From Pseudomonadota bacterium (GTDB taxonomy: Bacteria; Pseudomonadota; Gammaproteobacteria; Berkiellales; Berkiellaceae), in assembly GCA_018241965.1 (NCBI GenBank), contig JAFECS010000002.1:1-33043 (forward strand): DNA of 33,043 bases, given 5' to 3'. The first letter of the stretch is position 1, and every line of letters begins with the position of its first letter. The notes below the pieces were generated by a model. The model did not search any database. It was not told the DNA's origin and saw only the letters and a program-made list of their open reading frames with translations. A program made the translations under genes and the position numbers. Of the stretch, positions 1 through 8,309 are shown piece after piece.

Positions 1-197
1 TCTGGATAATCAAGCTTGGGTACCGCGTTTTCGCGATGCTTTCTTTTGGCTATCGAAGCGGCAACTTTTTCATGCCAAATTTTTAATTTTTCTTCTTGTT
101 CAGGTGAACTTAACTTCGCGATTTGTGCATACTTTTTTCTTAGCCAAAATTGATCGGCTATCATGCATTGTGATATTTGTTCTTCCAGTGATTTCAT
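1..197 (-). CDS. hrpA: HrpA-like DEAH-box RNA helicase, N-terminal fragment (runs off left edge)
   Basis: The reverse strand reads an open frame from an ATG at 197 to the window edge, giving about 65 residues beginning MKSLEEQISQ and ending in VPKLDYP. The charged helical start followed by a PxLxYP-like motif resembles the N-terminus of E. coli HrpA, where a similar segment (ITYPDNLP) precedes the Walker A region. HrpA is an ATP-dependent 3'-5' RNA helicase acting on structured mRNA and stalled ribosomes. The helicase motifs lie outside the window, so this rests on a short N-terminal resemblance. The start overlaps the stop of the M61 peptidase gene (TAATG at 199-195), which predicts co-transcription and translational coupling. 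Confidence 0.65.
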   Translation of the reverse strand, partial: MKSLEEQISQCMIADQFWLRKKYAQIAKLSSPEQEEKLKIWHEKVAASIAKRKHRENAVPKLDYP

Positions 198-2020
198 TAA
201 AACTCAACTTGCAACCAGGCCGTTAAATTTTTCTTTTGCGGCTCGGATAAATTTTCCATCATACTTATTTCTGCGGTATCTAAAGGAGCGGCTTTTAAGT
301 TAACTGTGGTTTCTTTAAGCGTATCTTGCCTAAAATAGGTAACTCTAACGTTTTGGCCAACTTGCAACCTTTTGGCAATTTTATCAAAAGCGTCCCCATC
401 AACACGTAACCCATTTAGCGCAATAATTTCGTCTTGCGAAGAGATCCCAGCGTTCATAGCCGCGCCATTTTCTACAACAGAGGCAACCATTAAACGCCCC
501 TGCACTTTGTTTAAGGTAAATTCAAAAATACCTTGCTTAAATCCATTATTGTTATTTTGGGATAATTTTTTGCCACCCATATCATCATTACTCTGTGCTG
601 TGCGCAATGTTAACTTTAAGCCAATAGCTGCTAACAAACTCTCTAGCGGTAAATCTTGTGTCGTATAAAGTGCATTAAAAATCAGCTTTTTGAGTTTTTC
701 TCCCCCAATTTCAATCAGCAGCTCTTCAATTTTACCTTCAGGCACCCCGACAATGTTCTCTCCAAAATTGCTCCATAAAGTACGCATTAGATCATCTAGC
801 GACTTTTGATGATTGCTTTGATTACGTATAGCCAGATCAAATGCTAAAGCCGCCAAGCTTCCTTTTAAATAATAACTCACTTGTGAATTTGAGGAATTTT
901 CATTGGGTTGATAATATTTTATCCAGGCATCGAAGCTCGCATCAACGAGCGTTTGTCTAAACCTTCCTTGTGTCCGTAATACCCGCGTTAAGGTTTGCGC
1001 CAATAAATCTAAATATTGCTCAAGGGTGATTACTTTAGCGCGTAAAAGGGCTAATTCGTCATAATAGGAAGTGATCCCTTCAAAAGCCCACAGTTGTTTA
1101 GTATAACTCTTATGGTTTAAATCATAGGGCACAAAAGATTCAGGTTTGATTCGTTTGACATTCCAGGCATGAAAATATTCATGGCTAAATAAGGCTAATA
1201 GCGTAATATAGTTTCGACTTGTTGTTTTATCACCCTTTATTGGTAAAAATTCTCTTGGGGCGAGGAGTGCTGTAGAGGAACGATGCTCTAGCCCCCCATA
1301 ACCTTCTTTAAGCACGGTGAGTAAAAACAGATAACGCTCAAAAGGGATCTCGCCAAAAAGTTCACAATGGGCCAAACAAATTTTTTGGACATCTTCTTTA
1401 AGCCTGGTGAGATCTCCATCGTGCTTTCCTGAAAGCACAATCGTATGAGGAATATCTTTCACCTTGAACTCAACTGTTTCAAATTGACCCATTTCAAAAG
1501 GGTGATCGATAAGTTCATCGTAATTTTTAGCGCTAAAAGATCCAAACCCCCAGCTTGGGCCATCCGTTCTTGTTAAGGTGGTGGCAACACGCCAAGTGTC
1601 TGCGCCTTGGCACTTAGGCGGGTTAACCAATAATTTACAGGGTTTGTCTTCATAGTGGCTTGCTGATAATAAAAGGCAACATGAATTAAAAAACCCATGA
1701 TGTTCATCTAAATGTGCCCCACGTACAGAAGGGTCCCAGGCATAGACGGTATAATTTAATACAATAGGTTTTGCGGTTTTTTCACATTGCCAGGTATTGC
1801 TATTTATTTTTTCGATAAAAAGCGGCGTTAGTGTTTCTTGATCTTTTGCAAAAGCTTCAATGCTGACAATATGGCGGGCAAAATCGCGAATAAGATAGCT
1901 TCCCGGGATCCAGGTTGGCATTGATACTTGCTGGCCATTTTCATCACCTTTTGGAATAGTCATGCGAATGTTAAATAGGTGTGATGCGGGTTTATCAGCA
2001 TTCACTTCGTAGTGGATCAT
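197..2020 (-). CDS. M61 family metallopeptidase with C-terminal PDZ domain
   Basis: This 607-residue protein is a gluzincin peptidase of family M61 (glycyl aminopeptidase-like). The zinc motif HEYFH is at about residues 280-284, followed by NVKRIKP, and a downstream glutamate in WAFEGITSYYDE (about 314) fits the third ligand. An upstream YGGLEHRSS block is also typical of the family. The N-terminal third is the beta-rich M61 domain, and a PDZ domain lies at about 495-575 (VENGAAMNAGISSQDEIIALNG). No signal peptide is visible, so a cytoplasmic location is likely. The start is an ATG preceded by AAGGA at five bases. The stop overlaps the next gene, an hrpA-like helicase, so the two probably form an operon. 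The natural substrate of this family is largely unknown. Confidence 0.93.
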   Translation of the reverse strand: MIHYEVNADKPASHLFNIRMTIPKGDENGQQVSMPTWIPGSYLIRDFARHIVSIEAFAKDQETLTPLFIEKINSNTWQCEKTAKPIVLNYTVYAWDPSVRGAHLDEHHGFFNSCCLLLSASHYEDKPCKLLVNPPKCQGADTWRVATTLTRTDGPSWGFGSFSAKNYDELIDHPFEMGQFETVEFKVKDIPHTIVLSGKHDGDLTRLKEDVQKICLAHCELFGEIPFERYLFLLTVLKEGYGGLEHRSSTALLAPREFLPIKGDKTTSRNYITLLALFSHEYFHAWNVKRIKPESFVPYDLNHKSYTKQLWAFEGITSYYDELALLRAKVITLEQYLDLLAQTLTRVLRTQGRFRQTLVDASFDAWIKYYQPNENSSNSQVSYYLKGSLAALAFDLAIRNQSNHQKSLDDLMRTLWSNFGENIVGVPEGKIEELLIEIGGEKLKKLIFNALYTTQDLPLESLLAAIGLKLTLRTAQSNDDMGGKKLSQNNNNGFKQGIFEFTLNKVQGRLMVASVVENGAAMNAGISSQDEIIALNGLRVDGDAFDKIAKRLQVGQNVRVTYFRQDTLKETTVNLKAAPLDTAEISMMENLSEPQKKNLTAWLQVEF

Positions 2021-2125
2021 ACCGTTCCTTAAAATTTGTTAATTATCAAACAAACTTCATACCTCAACATACTCATTTATATATTATGCTTGAAAGAGCG
2101 GCTTATTGCATGATGAGGCTTTCTC

Positions 2126-3706
2126 TTGAAAATCCAACCCATTTACGATCTGATTGTTATAGGCGGTGGCATAAACGGTGCCGGCATTGCTGCCGATGCC
2201 GCAGGGCGAGGCTTAGCTGTGCTGCTTTGCGAACAAAATGATTTAGCAAACGCAACCTCTTCGGCCAGCAGTAAGCTTATCCACGGCGGATTAAGATATT
2301 TAGAGTATTACGATTTTTCTCTGGTTAAAAGTGCACTGCGCGAACGAAAAATTTTGTATAAAACAGCGCCGCATTTAGTAAAGCCAATGAGATTTGTCGT
2401 GCCCTACGTTAATACCATCCGCTCTTTTTGGTTTATACGCCTTGGGCTTTATCTTTATGATCTACTGGGGGCAAGTTTTATCTTTAAGCGCTCTAAAGCG
2501 ATCTCTTTAAAACCAACGACAGACAACCCCTTAAAGCGTACTTTACGTAAAGGATTTATTTACACAGATTGCTTTGTGGATGATGCCAGATTGGTCATCA
2601 GCAATGCCTTAAGAGCTAAGCAATATGGCGCCCAAATAGCCACACGCGTAAAATGTGTCAAAGCACAACGCATGCAAGATTACTGGCAAGTGCATTTGCA
2701 AGATTGCCTTAGCAATGAACATTATGTTGTAAAGGCTAAAGCATTGGTCAATGCCGCCGGTCCTTGGGTTAATGCTGTGATTGATAACGTATTACATCTT
2801 CCCAGTAAAAATAAAATCCGCTTGGTAAAGGGCAGTCATATTATTGTTCCCAAATTGCACAATCGCGAACAAGCTTATGTATTGCAACACAAAGATGCCA
2901 GAATTGTTTTTGTTATTCCTTATTTAAATCAATTTTCTCTGATCGGCACCACTGATATGGATTATCAAGGCAACCCTGCCGAGGTTCAGATTAATCATCA
3001 GGAAAAAGAATATCTTTGTGATATCGTTAGTGAATATTTCCATCACCCTTTAAAATCAGAGCAAATTGTAGATGCATGGTCGGGGGTGCGCCCATTATTA
3101 GATGATAGCAGTGCAAATTTATCGGCTATTAATCGTGGATATAAAATTGAGGTGCAATTAGATGATAAAAAATCTTTACCTCTTATCAATGTGTTCGGTG
3201 GAAAGTTAACCACTTATAGACTGTTATCTGAAAAAGTGGTGGATACGCTTTGCCCATTTTTTCCTCAGGCTAAATCAGCCTGGACGGCTAAACGCGCCTT
3301 ACCTGGCGGTGATCTCCCTGAAAGAGACTTTAGGCTCTTTTTAGAAACACTTTCACAAAAATACCCCTGGCTGCCCTCTTTCTTACTAATGCGCTATGCG
3401 CAAACTTATGGCACGTTAACTTATGAATTATTAACTGGGGTAAACTGCGTAGACGATTTAGGTCGTGATTTTGGGCATGGTCTATATGAAAAAGAAATCA
3501 AATATCTTATTGAGCAAGAATGGGCAAAAACAGCTGACGATATTTTACTGCGCCGAAGTAAACTCGGATTTTTGATGACTGCTGATGAAAAAGATAAAGT
3601 GCGTCAGTGGGTAGATCTAACTATTAATCAACTTCACCGGATCGAACCTTCTAGCCATTCTGGCAGGAATAAGCCCAACCACCAAACCAATGAGTACCGT
3701 GACTAA
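2126..3706 (+). CDS. glpD: Aerobic glycerol-3-phosphate dehydrogenase
   Basis: GlpD oxidises sn-glycerol 3-phosphate to dihydroxyacetone phosphate at the inner membrane and passes electrons to quinone. The 526-residue product matches E. coli GlpD along its length: FAD-binding GGGINGAGIAADAAGRG at residues 12-28, then ATSSASSKLIHGGLRYLE, NAAGPWVN, IRLVKGSHIIVP, IGTTDMDYQG and FGGKLTTYR. The start is a TTG: an in-frame TGA sits at 2114-2116, and TGAGG at 2114-2118 lies seven bases before TTG 2126. The family-like part ends near WVDLTINQL; the last 25 or so residues are encoded on the complement of the convergent permease gene, a 90-base overlap. This suggests the ancestral stop was lost. No glpK or glpF neighbour is visible. 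Confidence 0.96.
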   Translation: MKIQPIYDLIVIGGGINGAGIAADAAGRGLAVLLCEQNDLANATSSASSKLIHGGLRYLEYYDFSLVKSALRERKILYKTAPHLVKPMRFVVPYVNTIRSFWFIRLGLYLYDLLGASFIFKRSKAISLKPTTDNPLKRTLRKGFIYTDCFVDDARLVISNALRAKQYGAQIATRVKCVKAQRMQDYWQVHLQDCLSNEHYVVKAKALVNAAGPWVNAVIDNVLHLPSKNKIRLVKGSHIIVPKLHNREQAYVLQHKDARIVFVIPYLNQFSLIGTTDMDYQGNPAEVQINHQEKEYLCDIVSEYFHHPLKSEQIVDAWSGVRPLLDDSSANLSAINRGYKIEVQLDDKKSLPLINVFGGKLTTYRLLSEKVVDTLCPFFPQAKSAWTAKRALPGGDLPERDFRLFLETLSQKYPWLPSFLLMRYAQTYGTLTYELLTGVNCVDDLGRDFGHGLYEKEIKYLIEQEWAKTADDILLRRSKLGFLMTADEKDKVRQWVDLTINQLHRIEPSSHSGRNKPNHQTNEYRD

Positions 3707-4801
3707 AATGCCCAGTACCCAAGACGATGCTTGTGAGTAATATACTAAATTTAACTTAAGCGCGATGACATAAGACAACAATTGCGCAAGCACTATGCCA
3801 ACCCCTCCTCCGATAAGACATAAGCACAATGTTTCCACCAAAAATTGCAAACCAATATCTTGGGTGGTAGCGCCAATACTTAAGCGCAGCCCAATTTCCT
3901 TTTTGCGCTCTTCAATTAAAATAAATAATAAATTCACCATGGAGACAATGCCTAAAAATAAAGTGAGCGCTGCAACAATGGCCAATATATTCATGGTAAG
4001 CGCAACTTGCTTAAACAAGGCTTGTTCAAACATTAAGGCATCTTTTACAAAAGTTCGCATGCCGCCTAAATCGCGCTCTATTCTTTCTTTAAGGTGATTT
4101 TCACTGGACAGTAGATCGCCCTTATTGCCCTTGACGATAAAAGAATCGATGATTTGGCAATTTTCAAAACGCCCTAATAAATTAACATCCATCAACAAGG
4201 TGTTATTAATATCAAAATCTAAAACAGGGTTAAATTCTTTCTCTTGTAAAATACCCACCACCGTAAAATAATGACCATCCATATTAAGCTCTTGACCGAG
4301 GATCTGATCTAGGCCCATGTTACGTAATTTTTTAGCCACTTTGGCGCCAATCACCATAACTTTGTCATTTTTATCTAAAGGGTGCAGCTTACGACCTTCC
4401 TCAACTTGCCACTGCATAAAGGTAAAGATCTCACTTGTTGCGGCAACGGCAACTGCTTCTATCAACTTTTCATGATAACGCGTTTTTGCGCTAATTAACT
4501 TGTAAGGAATAAGCGTAAATTCATCATGATACGGTGCAATGAAGTCACTCATATTCTGAAAACTAAGATAATCATTAGCAATTTTTTGATCCCGAGCGTT
4601 CGCAGGCATGATGTTTAATACAAACTGAGAACCTCCAAACTTCTTTATAAATTCTTGGCTATTTTTTTTCACAATGCTATTGAGAGCAATTAAAGCACAT
4701 ATAGCACCAACCCCTACCATGATGCCCACAAGACTAAATATAAAACGCATACGATAATACTTAAACAAGGCGTAAACGTCGTGTAAATAATAAGCTATCA
4801 T
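3617..4801 (-). CDS. MacB/FtsX-type ABC transporter permease
   Basis: This is the membrane subunit of a MacB-like mechanotransmitting ABC exporter. An N-terminal transmembrane helix (FIFSLVGIMVGVGAICALIAL) is followed by a periplasmic domain of roughly 200 residues, and three C-terminal helices form the FtsX-like block (NILAIVAALTLFLGIVSMVNLLFILIEERKKEIGLRLSIGAT, then two more). It ends PARMARRFDPVKLI, as MacB-family proteins do. In MacB of E. coli the ATPase is fused to this unit; here it is a separate upstream gene. I choose ATG 4801, which forms an ATGA overlap with the ATPase stop; ATG 4807 is the alternative. It is the last gene of a four-gene export operon, and its 3' end overlaps glpD on the other strand. 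Confidence 0.9.
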   Translation of the reverse strand: MIAYYLHDVYALFKYYRMRFIFSLVGIMVGVGAICALIALNSIVKKNSQEFIKKFGGSQFVLNIMPANARDQKIANDYLSFQNMSDFIAPYHDEFTLIPYKLISAKTRYHEKLIEAVAVAATSEIFTFMQWQVEEGRKLHPLDKNDKVMVIGAKVAKKLRNMGLDQILGQELNMDGHYFTVVGILQEKEFNPVLDFDINNTLLMDVNLLGRFENCQIIDSFIVKGNKGDLLSSENHLKERIERDLGGMRTFVKDALMFEQALFKQVALTMNILAIVAALTLFLGIVSMVNLLFILIEERKKEIGLRLSIGATTQDIGLQFLVETLCLCLIGGGVGIVLAQLLSYVIALKLNLVYYSQASSWVLGILVTVLIGLVVGLIPARMARRFDPVKLINS

Positions 4802-5457
4802 ACGCATTCACTTAGTTGAAAAACATGAGAACATCGCGATGCCACTTCCTCATCATGGGTAACTAAAACAAGAGAAAAATGGTGCTCTTTTTGAAGGTTA
4901 AATAATAAATCAAGTATTTGCCTTTTAGTTTGATTATCTAATGCGCTGGTTGGCTCATCGGCAAGTATTATTTTAGGTTGGCCAATTAAACTTCTTGCAA
5001 TAGCAAGTCGTTGTTGTTGGCCCCCTGAAAGCTGTTGGGGGTAACGATTTTCTAATCCTGATAAATTCATTGCTTTTAACCAAGAGGCTGCTTGGTGATG
5101 CGCTGCCTGTTTGCTAAGGCCGCGATAATACAAAGGTAATGCACAGTTTTGCAGGCTGGTATAATGCGGAACTAATAGGTGTGACTGAAATACAAAACCA
5201 AACAAGGCATTACGCAAATGCGCTATTTCTTTAGATGATAGTAATGTGACATCTTTTTCTTGGACAAAATAATGGCCGCAAGAAGGTTTATCCAGTAACC
5301 CGATAATACTTAACAGCGTCGTCTTTCCAGCTCCTGAAGGCCCTGTAATCGCGTAGGACGCATTCTCTTGAATAGCAAAGTCTAACGCTTTTAATACCGG
5401 AAGCGCACGCTGTGGATAATATTTACTTACCCCTACTAACTTAACTAGCGACCACAA
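4798..5457 (-). CDS. MacB/LolD-type ABC transporter ATP-binding protein
   Basis: This ATPase energises the exporter. All motifs are present: Walker A GPSGAGKTT, Q-loop FVFQS, signature LSGGQQQRLAIARSL, Walker B IILADEPTSALD and H-loop VTHD. The length, about 219 residues, fits the LolD/MacB ATPase class. The open frame extends to ATG 5496, but that start would add residues unlike the family and overlap the upstream gene by 56 bases. TTG 5457 has an AGGGG Shine-Dalgarno six bases upstream and puts LVKLVGVSKYYP at the usual family position, so I prefer it. This leaves a 17-base overlap with the membrane fusion protein gene. Confidence 0.92.
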   Translation of the reverse strand: MWSLVKLVGVSKYYPQRALPVLKALDFAIQENASYAITGPSGAGKTTLLSIIGLLDKPSCGHYFVQEKDVTLLSSKEIAHLRNALFGFVFQSHLLVPHYTSLQNCALPLYYRGLSKQAAHHQAASWLKAMNLSGLENRYPQQLSGGQQQRLAIARSLIGQPKIILADEPTSALDNQTKRQILDLLFNLQKEHHFSLVLVTHDEEVASRCSHVFQLSECV

Positions 5458-6634
5458 CTTTATCCCCTTGTTTAAGCCCTTTAATAACAAGCACATCGTT
5501 ATTAGCCGTGGGCCCTAGTTCCACTTTTTGTAAGGATTGATTCTTTTCATCGACAAAAATATTAATAAACGGCTCTTCATTTTGATAGACAATCGCTTGC
5601 TTGGGAACAAAGAGCCCCTGCAAAGTCGGTTGTGTTAACTTTACTTCTGCTGTCATGCCTAATAGCATTTTTTCTTTCAAAGAGGGGCTAACTTCATCTA
5701 GCTTGATTTTTACATCAAAATTGGCAACTGCATTACTTTGGCTCGCTTTATTGGTTAACATGTTTATTTCATAAATTTTTCCTTTTAGTTGTTTATCACC
5801 AAAAGCAAGTAAGCGAACCTTTGCATCTTGATTTTTATGTATACTAACAATGTCATACTCATCGACTTTAATTTGTACATAGACATTATCATTTTCAGCC
5901 ACGATGCCTAAACACTGATCTTCATGAAAAGTTTTTCTATTAAAGCCATTTGACCATTCTCTGTTTGGCTCAACTCTAGGGGGGGGTAAAAAAATGCCCG
6001 TTAAGGGTGAACGAATGGTGAGCTCTTCAACTTTTTGATTTAATATTTTTATTTGATTATTACTTTGCCATACTTTCATCTTGGCCAGTTCAACATATTG
6101 CTTGTCACCTTTTTTCTTAATATCTTCTAAATGCTTTTTGGTTTGATTAAAATGATTTAAGCTTTGTTTATAAGATCTCTCATCAGAAGCATATTCTTCT
6201 TTGGACACAATACCAGCATTATATAATTTTTGAGTTTGCTCATATCTATCTTGATCATGTTCTAATTCATCTTCAGCTCTGTTGACATTATACTGCGCTT
6301 GCAACATCTCCGTGCTAGATTGCCAATGCTCAATTTTTTCTAAATTCTGGGTGTATTCAAAAAGACGCATCTTTTCTTCTGTCAGCCTTGCTTGTAATTC
6401 AGGAGAAGATAATTCATAAAGCACTTGGTCCTGTGTAACCTTTTCGCCAAAGCTAACATATTTGGCTTTTACTGTTGCATTATAAGGACTGGTGATTTCG
6501 ACTAGATCGCCAGGCACCAAAACGCCCGTATATTGCAAAGGTTTGTTATCTACGGTTTTATTTTCCACCACAAATAATTGATTTGCCTGTAGGTTCGAGC
6601 AAAAAAGAAAACAAAATAATATCCATTTTTTCAT
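5441..6634 (-). CDS. Periplasmic membrane fusion (HlyD/MacA-like) protein
   Basis: This adaptor should bridge the MacB-like permease and the outer-membrane factor across the periplasm. From ATG 6634 (Shine-Dalgarno AAAGGT seven bases before) it has a signal peptide, MKKWILFCFLFCSNLQANQ, with likely cleavage after LQA; the cysteine lacks a proper lipobox. A barrel-sandwich half (VLVPGDLVEITSPYNATVKAKYVSFGEKV) follows, then a long alpha-helical hairpin at about residues 75-200 rich in Glu, Lys and Gln, then the second lipoyl half (LTIRSPLTGIFLPPP) and beta-barrel domains. A longer start at 6658 would overlap the upstream gene but spoil the signal peptide. It is the second gene of the operon. 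Confidence 0.9.
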   Translation of the reverse strand: MKKWILFCFLFCSNLQANQLFVVENKTVDNKPLQYTGVLVPGDLVEITSPYNATVKAKYVSFGEKVTQDQVLYELSSPELQARLTEEKMRLFEYTQNLEKIEHWQSSTEMLQAQYNVNRAEDELEHDQDRYEQTQKLYNAGIVSKEEYASDERSYKQSLNHFNQTKKHLEDIKKKGDKQYVELAKMKVWQSNNQIKILNQKVEELTIRSPLTGIFLPPPRVEPNREWSNGFNRKTFHEDQCLGIVAENDNVYVQIKVDEYDIVSIHKNQDAKVRLLAFGDKQLKGKIYEINMLTNKASQSNAVANFDVKIKLDEVSPSLKEKMLLGMTAEVKLTQPTLQGLFVPKQAIVYQNEEPFINIFVDEKNQSLQKVELGPTANNDVLVIKGLKQGDKVVVAS

Positions 6635-6645
6635 CGTCTTGACCT

Positions 6646-8103
6646 TTATGATAACCATTTTTGAGGTAAAACGCCGGTACTAAAATCAACTTGCGCGATT
6701 ATATCAAGGTAGGCAATTTTTGTTGAATTATGAGAAATTTGCATATCATGCAACTTTTCACGCAAACTGGTCACCTCAAACATAGAGGTACGGCCGGCTT
6801 CTAGTTTCATTAATGCATCATCATAATTTTTTTGCGCCAAACTTAATTGCTGACGCGACAAAGTGAGCTGTTGCTTTTGTAATTCCAGTTTTTCAAGCAA
6901 CCCCGTTGTATGCGTCACCAAAATCCGCTGATGTGCATTAAATTCATCAGCATTTTTTTGTTGCTCGACTTTTGTAGCAAGAGCAAAATGTTTGCGTTCT
7001 TCTTTACCGGTGAGTGGGATACTCATGAGCAAATGAGCAGAATAATTTCCACTATTATGAACAAAAGGAGCATTATATACCGTACTATCATAAATATCTG
7101 GCACATTATTATTACCATAGACATGATAACGGCCAACGGTGATATCGCCTTTTAGTTTTAAATCTATCAATTGCTGATCTTTGGCAACAGCTAATTGCGT
7201 TTTAAGCCTTTGTTTATTTAAATTAAGAATTTTACTTTCAATATCATTGTCCATCACTTGCTGAATAAGACTATTTTTGTCTAAAGTAAACAAATGCTTT
7301 GAAAAGGATATTGGGGTGATGGACAATTCTTCTTCTTCTTCCCAACCAATTACTTCCTTAAAAGCACGAATGGCTTCTTTGTGGGCAAATTGCGCCGTGG
7401 CAACATACCCTTTGGCTTGATTAAGCTGCAACATAGAAGAAGTTAAATCCGATGAAGGCGCACGCCCTACATCCACCTTTATTTTCATACTATCGTAAAA
7501 GCGTTGTGCTTGCGCTAACCAGCGTTCTTGTGAGCTGACATTGTCTAAAGCAAGCATCAGCGCATGATAACGTAAAATAACATTATAAATAACCTGGCTA
7601 GAGGCTTGATTGAGCAACAATTCTTGGATCTCATTTAAAGCAGCGCCATTTTCAATGGACCATTTATTCACTGTTTTGCTACGACCTTTTAGCAACGGCT
7701 GCTCTAAGGTAACGTGTACAGCAGATCCCGAATTTCGTTGATACTGTTCATAACCCACATTTTGTTCGGTAAACACCTCTATTTGCGTGCCAACGGGCGT
7801 TAACAATCTTAATGAAGGGTAAGTGTGAAGCTTTTTCTCGTTGAAATCCTCATTAAAATAATCTTCGTTTTGTACCGATAAGCTTAAGTTAAAAGCTACT
7901 TGCGGAGAAAATTTTTGCTTTAAAATTTTAAGTTCGTGCAAGCGTACGGTTTTATCTAATTGCAATGCTTTAAGATGCGGATTATGGACCATGGCGTAAG
8001 CAATGGCTGCTTTCAGATCTAAATTTTTAGCAATACACTGCCGACCATAAAGTGACAAGCTAATGCAAAAAAATATAAAAACACGTGTTACAATCAATCT
8101 CAC
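6646..8103 (-). CDS. TolC-family outer-membrane efflux protein
   Basis: This is the outer-membrane exit duct of the tripartite exporter. The 485-residue protein has a hydrophobic signal segment (VFIFFCISLSLYG), then the two-fold TolC/OEP architecture: LDLKAAIAYAMVHNPHLKAL at the start of the first repeat, and long helices such as LNQAKGYVATAQFAHKEAIRAFKEVIG. A second half runs near LSRQQLSLAQKNYDDALMKLEAGRTSMFEVTSLREKL. The start is GTG 8103, and no convincing Shine-Dalgarno is visible there. It is first in the operon, so the transporter promoter should lie in 8104-8309, close to the double-hairpin repeat at 8157-8224. The substrate cannot be told from sequence. Confidence 0.88.
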   Translation of the reverse strand: MRLIVTRVFIFFCISLSLYGRQCIAKNLDLKAAIAYAMVHNPHLKALQLDKTVRLHELKILKQKFSPQVAFNLSLSVQNEDYFNEDFNEKKLHTYPSLRLLTPVGTQIEVFTEQNVGYEQYQRNSGSAVHVTLEQPLLKGRSKTVNKWSIENGAALNEIQELLLNQASSQVIYNVILRYHALMLALDNVSSQERWLAQAQRFYDSMKIKVDVGRAPSSDLTSSMLQLNQAKGYVATAQFAHKEAIRAFKEVIGWEEEEELSITPISFSKHLFTLDKNSLIQQVMDNDIESKILNLNKQRLKTQLAVAKDQQLIDLKLKGDITVGRYHVYGNNNVPDIYDSTVYNAPFVHNSGNYSAHLLMSIPLTGKEERKHFALATKVEQQKNADEFNAHQRILVTHTTGLLEKLELQKQQLTLSRQQLSLAQKNYDDALMKLEAGRTSMFEVTSLREKLHDMQISHNSTKIAYLDIIAQVDFSTGVLPQKWLS

Positions 8104-8156
8104 AGAAAGACAACTCTACTTGTTGGTTTCTATTTGCAAGCTGTGTGATCCCTATC

Positions 8157-8224
8157 GTAGGGGCGCATCCTGTATGCGCCCTTATAACTGAGATTTGATG
8201 GGCGCAGACAGGCTGCGCCCCTAC
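8157..8224. repeat. REPIN-like double hairpin repeat, short copy
   Basis: A 68-bp element bounded by GTAG and CTAC. It holds two hairpins: 8161-8181 (stem GGGCGCAT/ATGCGCCC, loop CCTGT) and 8200-8220 (stem GGGCGCAG/CTGCGCCC, loop ACAGG). The loops are reverse complements, so the two hairpins also form one larger inverted repeat. An 18-bp spacer separates them. It lies upstream of the exporter operon and downstream of the HDOD gene. A second copy occurs at 14757-14865. Confidence 0.9.
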
Positions 8225-8309
8225 AAAGAACTAGAATATCTATCATTTTAAAATAGATACCGAGCTCGCAAATTCCTAATGTTAAATTGGGAAGAGTATA
8301 TACGTCGGG

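Noticed and set aside
2080..2087. glpD promoter at TATATTAT
   Set aside because: No usable -35 box at the right distance; AT-rich sequence gives such hexamers by chance.
8157..8224. CRISPR-like repeat or riboswitch
   Set aside because: Only one doublet per site and no regular spacers; hairpins match the REP style rather than a CRISPR or known riboswitch.
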